DNA of 64,000 nt from Monoplex corrugatus (Eukaryota; Mollusca; Gastropoda; Littorinimorpha; Ranellidae), in the NCBI GenBank assembly GCA_030674185.1, contig CM060306.1, positions 40,855,483 to 40,919,482 of the forward strand, read 5' to 3'. How positions within the stretch are numbered: the stretch's first letter is position 1; each line of letters starts with the position of its first letter. Under the pieces are notes generated by a model. It saw only the letters and a list, made by a program, of their open reading frames with translations. It had not been told where the DNA came from and did no database searches. The position numbers were made by a program, and so were the translations under genes. Positions 60,842 to 64,000 of the stretch are shown in pieces.

Positions 60842-60970
60842 TAAAGCAAGCGAGGAAGAAAAGATGAGTACTGCCAGATATGTTGGCCCTGAAAGAAGTT
60901 GAGATCTTTTACCACTCTTCCTCTACGATTGAAGGTTATGGAATAACCCCCCCCCCCCCCCCCCCCAATC
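60842..60970. repeat. Degraded dispersed repeat and C-tract
   Basis: 60858-60948 resembles the intron 8 block of U2AF2 at 35090-35180. It is followed by a C18 tract (60949-60966). Confidence 0.4.
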
Positions 60971-61090
60971 CGTGTGAGACCACAGATGGGCATAGGCACG
61001 AAGAGATCTGCACGTATATATGACCTGTTGATCGGACATTTCCACCACTTTACTACAGGCGGGTATACAGGCAGGATCGACCAGAAAACA
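60971..61090 (-). mobile_element. tRNA-headed SINE, family 1, copy d (partial)
   Basis: Plus-strand words CATAGGCACGAAGAGATCTGCAC, TTGATCGGACATTTCCACCA and CAGGATCGACC follow the order of copy c. Only the part between head and core remains. Confidence 0.5.
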
Positions 61091-61189
61091 AACAAACAAA
61101 CAAAACCCACCACACCACCGCGCAACAACAACAAGAAACAAATCAAAACAACAACAAAAACAACAACAACCAGACATCTTTATTACTGT

Positions 61190-61409
61190 CTAGGCTTAGC
61201 TGTATCACCGCAAACACTATGTCCATCTGGGGCTTCCACCCCATTGCACCTTGAAGGACCAGGTCAACGACAGTGTATGGAATCACCGTCGCAGTACACC
61301 AAGTTGGACAGAGCAACTCCAGCAGTCTCAAGCAGCAGCCCAATGCTGGCGAAAGTATTACAGTTGGTGAAAAGAAGCTGTTCTCTCCTACCGCCAGACA
61401 TGTTCACCT
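61190..61409 (-). pseudogene. Broken PON-like exon
   Basis: Read across frames on the minus strand: LAVGENSFF, then a frame change, FTNCNTFASIGLLLETAGVA and LSNLVYCDGDSIHCR, a TGA, then CNGVEAPDGH. This lines up with the PON segment VAVGPEHFYGTNDHYF ... VVYYSPSEVRVV ... ANGINISPDGK. At least two single-base indels near the start and one stop interrupt it, and no good donor is seen at the position needed to join the IYVAEM exon. A CCACAG acceptor precedes it. Confidence 0.6.
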
Positions 61410-61439
61410 GTGGCAATAAAACAAATATTTGACATGAAA

Positions 61440-62035
61440 TAAAAAGTAAATGAACAAGAAAGACAAAATAAAAACTGGCAACTGACTATTTCACCAGTGA
61501 TATCCTTTGCTTGATCAGTCCCTGATTTGGCACTCATCGCAGGCTCAATGTTCACAGCTAGAAAATGTCATTTTCTTTGACTCGCCTTTTTTTCTGATCT
61601 GGACGTAGGCTGATTGCTGCTTTGACGAACCACAGATCATGGATCTGATATCTCTATCAGTATCACGCGCAGGATTAAAAAAAAAGACCTGTTTGCTGTC
61701 CATTTTAATGTATCTAACATTTTGGTGGCGTCAGCTTAGCGTTTCACAGATCCCTACTCCCCTCCCTTTCCAAGACCTTGCCAACACGTAGGGGTTTGTG
61801 TAGGGTCAGGGAGTGTGCCAGATAATTACTGGAAGATTTGGTTGAACGCATATTGTATTTGTCCAAGTGCGATGAATCCCTCTTTTAGAAACTCCGAACT
61901 CCAAACTTTTCACTGCATCTGTTTACACTACCCCACACCACTCATTTCAGTTCTCCAACGCACCTCCAGTACCACCGTTTCACGATAACAGAGCAAGGAA
62001 AGCAACAGACACCGTGACAATTTTTTCAGAATACT
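61440..62035. other. PON intron, nothing recognised
   Basis: No exon-like or repeat structure identified. Confidence 0.45.
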
Positions 62036-62345
62036 GTGATCATGAGAATGGCGACGACAGTGACGATGCTATGGAGTCCCACTGTGGATTTAGATTGCGT
62101 AAGAGCTACACTAGATTGTGTAACAGAGCTCACTCTACACGTATTTTCATAATAGGTATTTCCTGTCAGTGGTAATCAGCCTGGAGTCACCCAGGCCGTC
62201 TGAAGACATACACCCACGAAGTTGGTAAAGAAATTTGAATAACACCCTCAATGATCCCTCCGTAAAGTGGATGAATTTCGACTGTGTGGCCCCAGCCTTC
62301 CCAGAGCACGCTCAACGTAATCACAATATTCGTATATGAACGAGT
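62036..62345 (-). mobile_element. SINE family 2, headless copy c
   Basis: Plus-strand words TGATCATGAGAATGGCGACGA, GCTATGGAGTCCCACTGTGG, CACGAAGTTGGTAAAGA, CCTCAATGATCCCTCCGTAA and CGACTGTGTGGCCCCAG follow the order of copy a. The tRNA-like head is missing. Confidence 0.5.
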
Positions 62346-62548
62346 TTGAAAGAAAAAAAGTAAATACCATTTAAGAATACAGATCAATCCCTAGTTTAGC
62401 CATTGTACGAAAATATTAAAGGAGGGATCGTGAGATTGGGAGGCAAAAGCTAGTAGGCCTACAAAGAGGATTTTTTCTCTGTTTGTGAAATGCAGCTCTT
62501 AGCCTAAATGCACAAGAATACATGAGTGAGCTCTTAAGCACATGGCTC

Positions 62549-62550
<2 letters not shown>

Positions 62551-62632
<82 letters not shown>
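62551..62632. repeat. (GT)n microsatellite
   Basis: About 40 GT units. Confidence 0.95.
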
Positions 62633-62633
<1 letters not shown>

Positions 62634-62684
62634 CTTTGTGTTTGCTTTTTTTTTTGGTATTAATGGTTATTTGCCTGATTGCCT

Positions 62685-62935
62685 CATCATCATCATAATG
62701 TGCCCTGCCTCAAGGCGTTGACGATTATGGCCCTCCATATGCATCTATCCCTTGTCACCGCCAGCACATCTTCCACCCTCTCTGCCCTCAGCCACCCTGT
62801 AAGTCCGTCCAATATTTTCTCCCTGGGTCTACCTGGTGTTCTCTTTCCCTCCAGTTTTCCAGTTCTGACCAGGTGCTTTAATTCCCCTTTCCTCATAAAA
62901 TGGCCTATAAATGTCATGAATGCTGTATCATAAAA
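62685..62935 (-). pseudogene. RTE-like LINE C-terminal tail, copy 3, with (ATG)n 3' tail
   Basis: The minus strand encodes FIGHFMRKGELKHLVRTGKL, EGKRTPGRPREKILDGLTGW and the end WRAIIVNALRQGT, then a short UTR with ATTATGATGATGATG. Only the last 80 codons remain, a typical 5'-truncated insertion. The trinucleotide tail marks the element's 3' end and so defines it for the copies at 14207 and 57248. Confidence 0.7.
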
Positions 62936-63487
62936 AAATGATAATAATAAAATAGATAAATAAATAAATGAATAGATAAATAAATAAATAGAGGAGTCTA
63001 AAATCATTGCTGCAGGTAACCATTGGTTCTGCGTGCTTATACACACGAAAGATGTTCAGGCTCTGGTGATGACCTGTTATTTCCAGAAGCATTGCTCATC
63101 TCAGGCATCCCTTTTCGGGGGTTTAAAGGAGGGGACCATAATATTTCATAGCTTCTTAATTTCTTTTAACATGCAAGTTTTTGTATATGCTATGTGTGGC
63201 AGAACTTTTAAACTTCATCAAATGAACGAACGAAGAAATAGGCTTATCTCCAGTTTTAGCACTAATGACTATCTGTACAGCGACTCATCTCGCAAAAGCC
63301 CTATGCGCTTCACAAAAGCGTGACAGAGGCGGACATACGTATAGCAAGTCCAGGCCAACCCCTTTCAATCTGATGTGTTCCAGAAATCTTGCTATCACTT
63401 GACAGTATGAAAGCACTTGCTCGTATGTTAATGCTTTTCCACATCCGATTTACAACAACATGAATGTTTTACTTTGCTGACACTTAC
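62936..63487. other. PON intron, nothing recognised
   Basis: ATAAATAA repeats at 62945-62992 and the dispersed-repeat word CGCTTCACAAAAG at 63307. No gene. Confidence 0.5.
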
Positions 63488-63620
63488 ACCGTCATAGATT
63501 TATGAGAGAAGTAGGTCTGGTGCACTAGTTCTTGGCGACTGGGCTCATAGATAAACTTCTCCACCCTGTCCCCCTGCGAGCCTATAAACGGGTGGTTGAC
63601 CACAAACAGCACGTGTCGAC
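63488..63620 (-). CDS. PON-like exon (LFVVNHP)
   Basis: It encodes RHVLFVVNHPFIGSQGDRVE, KFIYEPSRQELVHQTYFS and HKSMT. VVNHP holds the histidine equivalent to His134 of PON1. The acceptor is TTTATAG; the donor may be GGT|GTAAGT (exon start 63488) or ACG|GTGTAA (63490), which decides the phase. Confidence 0.82.
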
Positions 63621-63639
63621 CTATAAATAAACACGCGCG

Positions 63640-63688
63640 TGGACACACACACACACACACACACCACACACACGCACGCACGCACGCA

Positions 63689-63730
<42 letters not shown>

Positions 63731-63760
63731 GCACGCACACACACACACTCACACATACAC
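63640..63760. repeat. (CA)n/(CGCA)n microsatellite
   Basis: CA tracts with CGCACGCACGCA interruptions start about 20 bp from the PON exon acceptor. Confidence 0.95.
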
Positions 63761-63841
63761 ATACACACATTCATACGTATCAAAGAATATTATTCTCTGC
63801 AACCGATTAGAAATATAAAAGACAAACACAAGCATTTTCGT

Positions 63842-63964
<123 letters not shown>

Positions 63965-63976
63965 GTGGTCACATAC

Positions 63977-64000
63977 CTGACATTTGGAAGAATACAATTG
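63977..64000 (-). CDS. PON-like exon, 3' edge only
   Basis: The minus strand ends GTCAG|GTATGTGACC, a good donor. In the phase required by the next exon it reads IVFFQMS then G, which would precede RHVLFVV and may match the HGIS-type segment of PON. Very short, hence tentative. Confidence 0.45.

Overview
The window is animal nuclear DNA. It has split genes with GT/AG introns, long dinucleotide repeats, tRNA-headed SINEs, several LINE lineages, Penelope-like elements, and Tc1 and TTAA-flanked DNA transposons. The mix and the divergence of the two host genes from vertebrate versions suggest a lophotrochozoan, most likely a gastropod mollusc; that is inference from style, not a species call.

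Two host genes can be supported. On the plus strand, twelve exons between 10280 and 38314 assemble in consistent phase into a complete 444-residue U2AF large subunit (U2AF2), the splicing factor that reads the polypyrimidine tract. Its 3' UTR probably ends near 40050. On the minus strand, from the right edge down to 55005, lies a paraoxonase/arylesterase-family (PON) gene. Its 5' part is outside the window; five sequence blocks are visible. The block that should carry two calcium-ligand asparagines (61190-61409) is broken by frameshifts and a stop, so the gene may be a pseudogene or the intact exon may be missing or unrecognised.

The rest is mostly mobile DNA. 1-3660: a LINE on the minus strand, readable in one frame with four nonsense codons. 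3720-4640: relics of a GIY-YIG Penelope-like element and a LINE reverse transcriptase. 5300-7730: local duplications. 9187-9800: a hairpin MITE and a LINE tail. The U2AF2 introns hold a tRNA-derived SINE, a CR1/L2-like LINE fused to an RTE-like tail, four TTAA-flanked or TIR elements and many microsatellites. Just past the U2AF2 poly(A) site is another TTAA element with a piggyBac-like N-terminus. 41500-46500 holds small MITEs and unassigned repeats. 48218-49797 is a Tc1-like transposon with an intact DD34E catalytic triad. 50085-53340 is a Penelope-like element with 88-bp terminal direct repeats and a target-site duplication, whose reverse transcriptase lacks motif A through a clean in-frame deletion. 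53724-54493 is an 80-bp minisatellite. The PON introns contain an RTE-like LINE fragment, a 39-bp minisatellite, SINEs and long CA tracts.

No new multi-gene system is evident. The least ordinary signals are the motif-A-less Penelope element, a family of CATGGGTG-ended TIR elements with a zinc-finger ORF remnant, a cluster of unlike TTAA elements that keep only the acidic transposase N-terminus, and the damaged paraoxonase exon.
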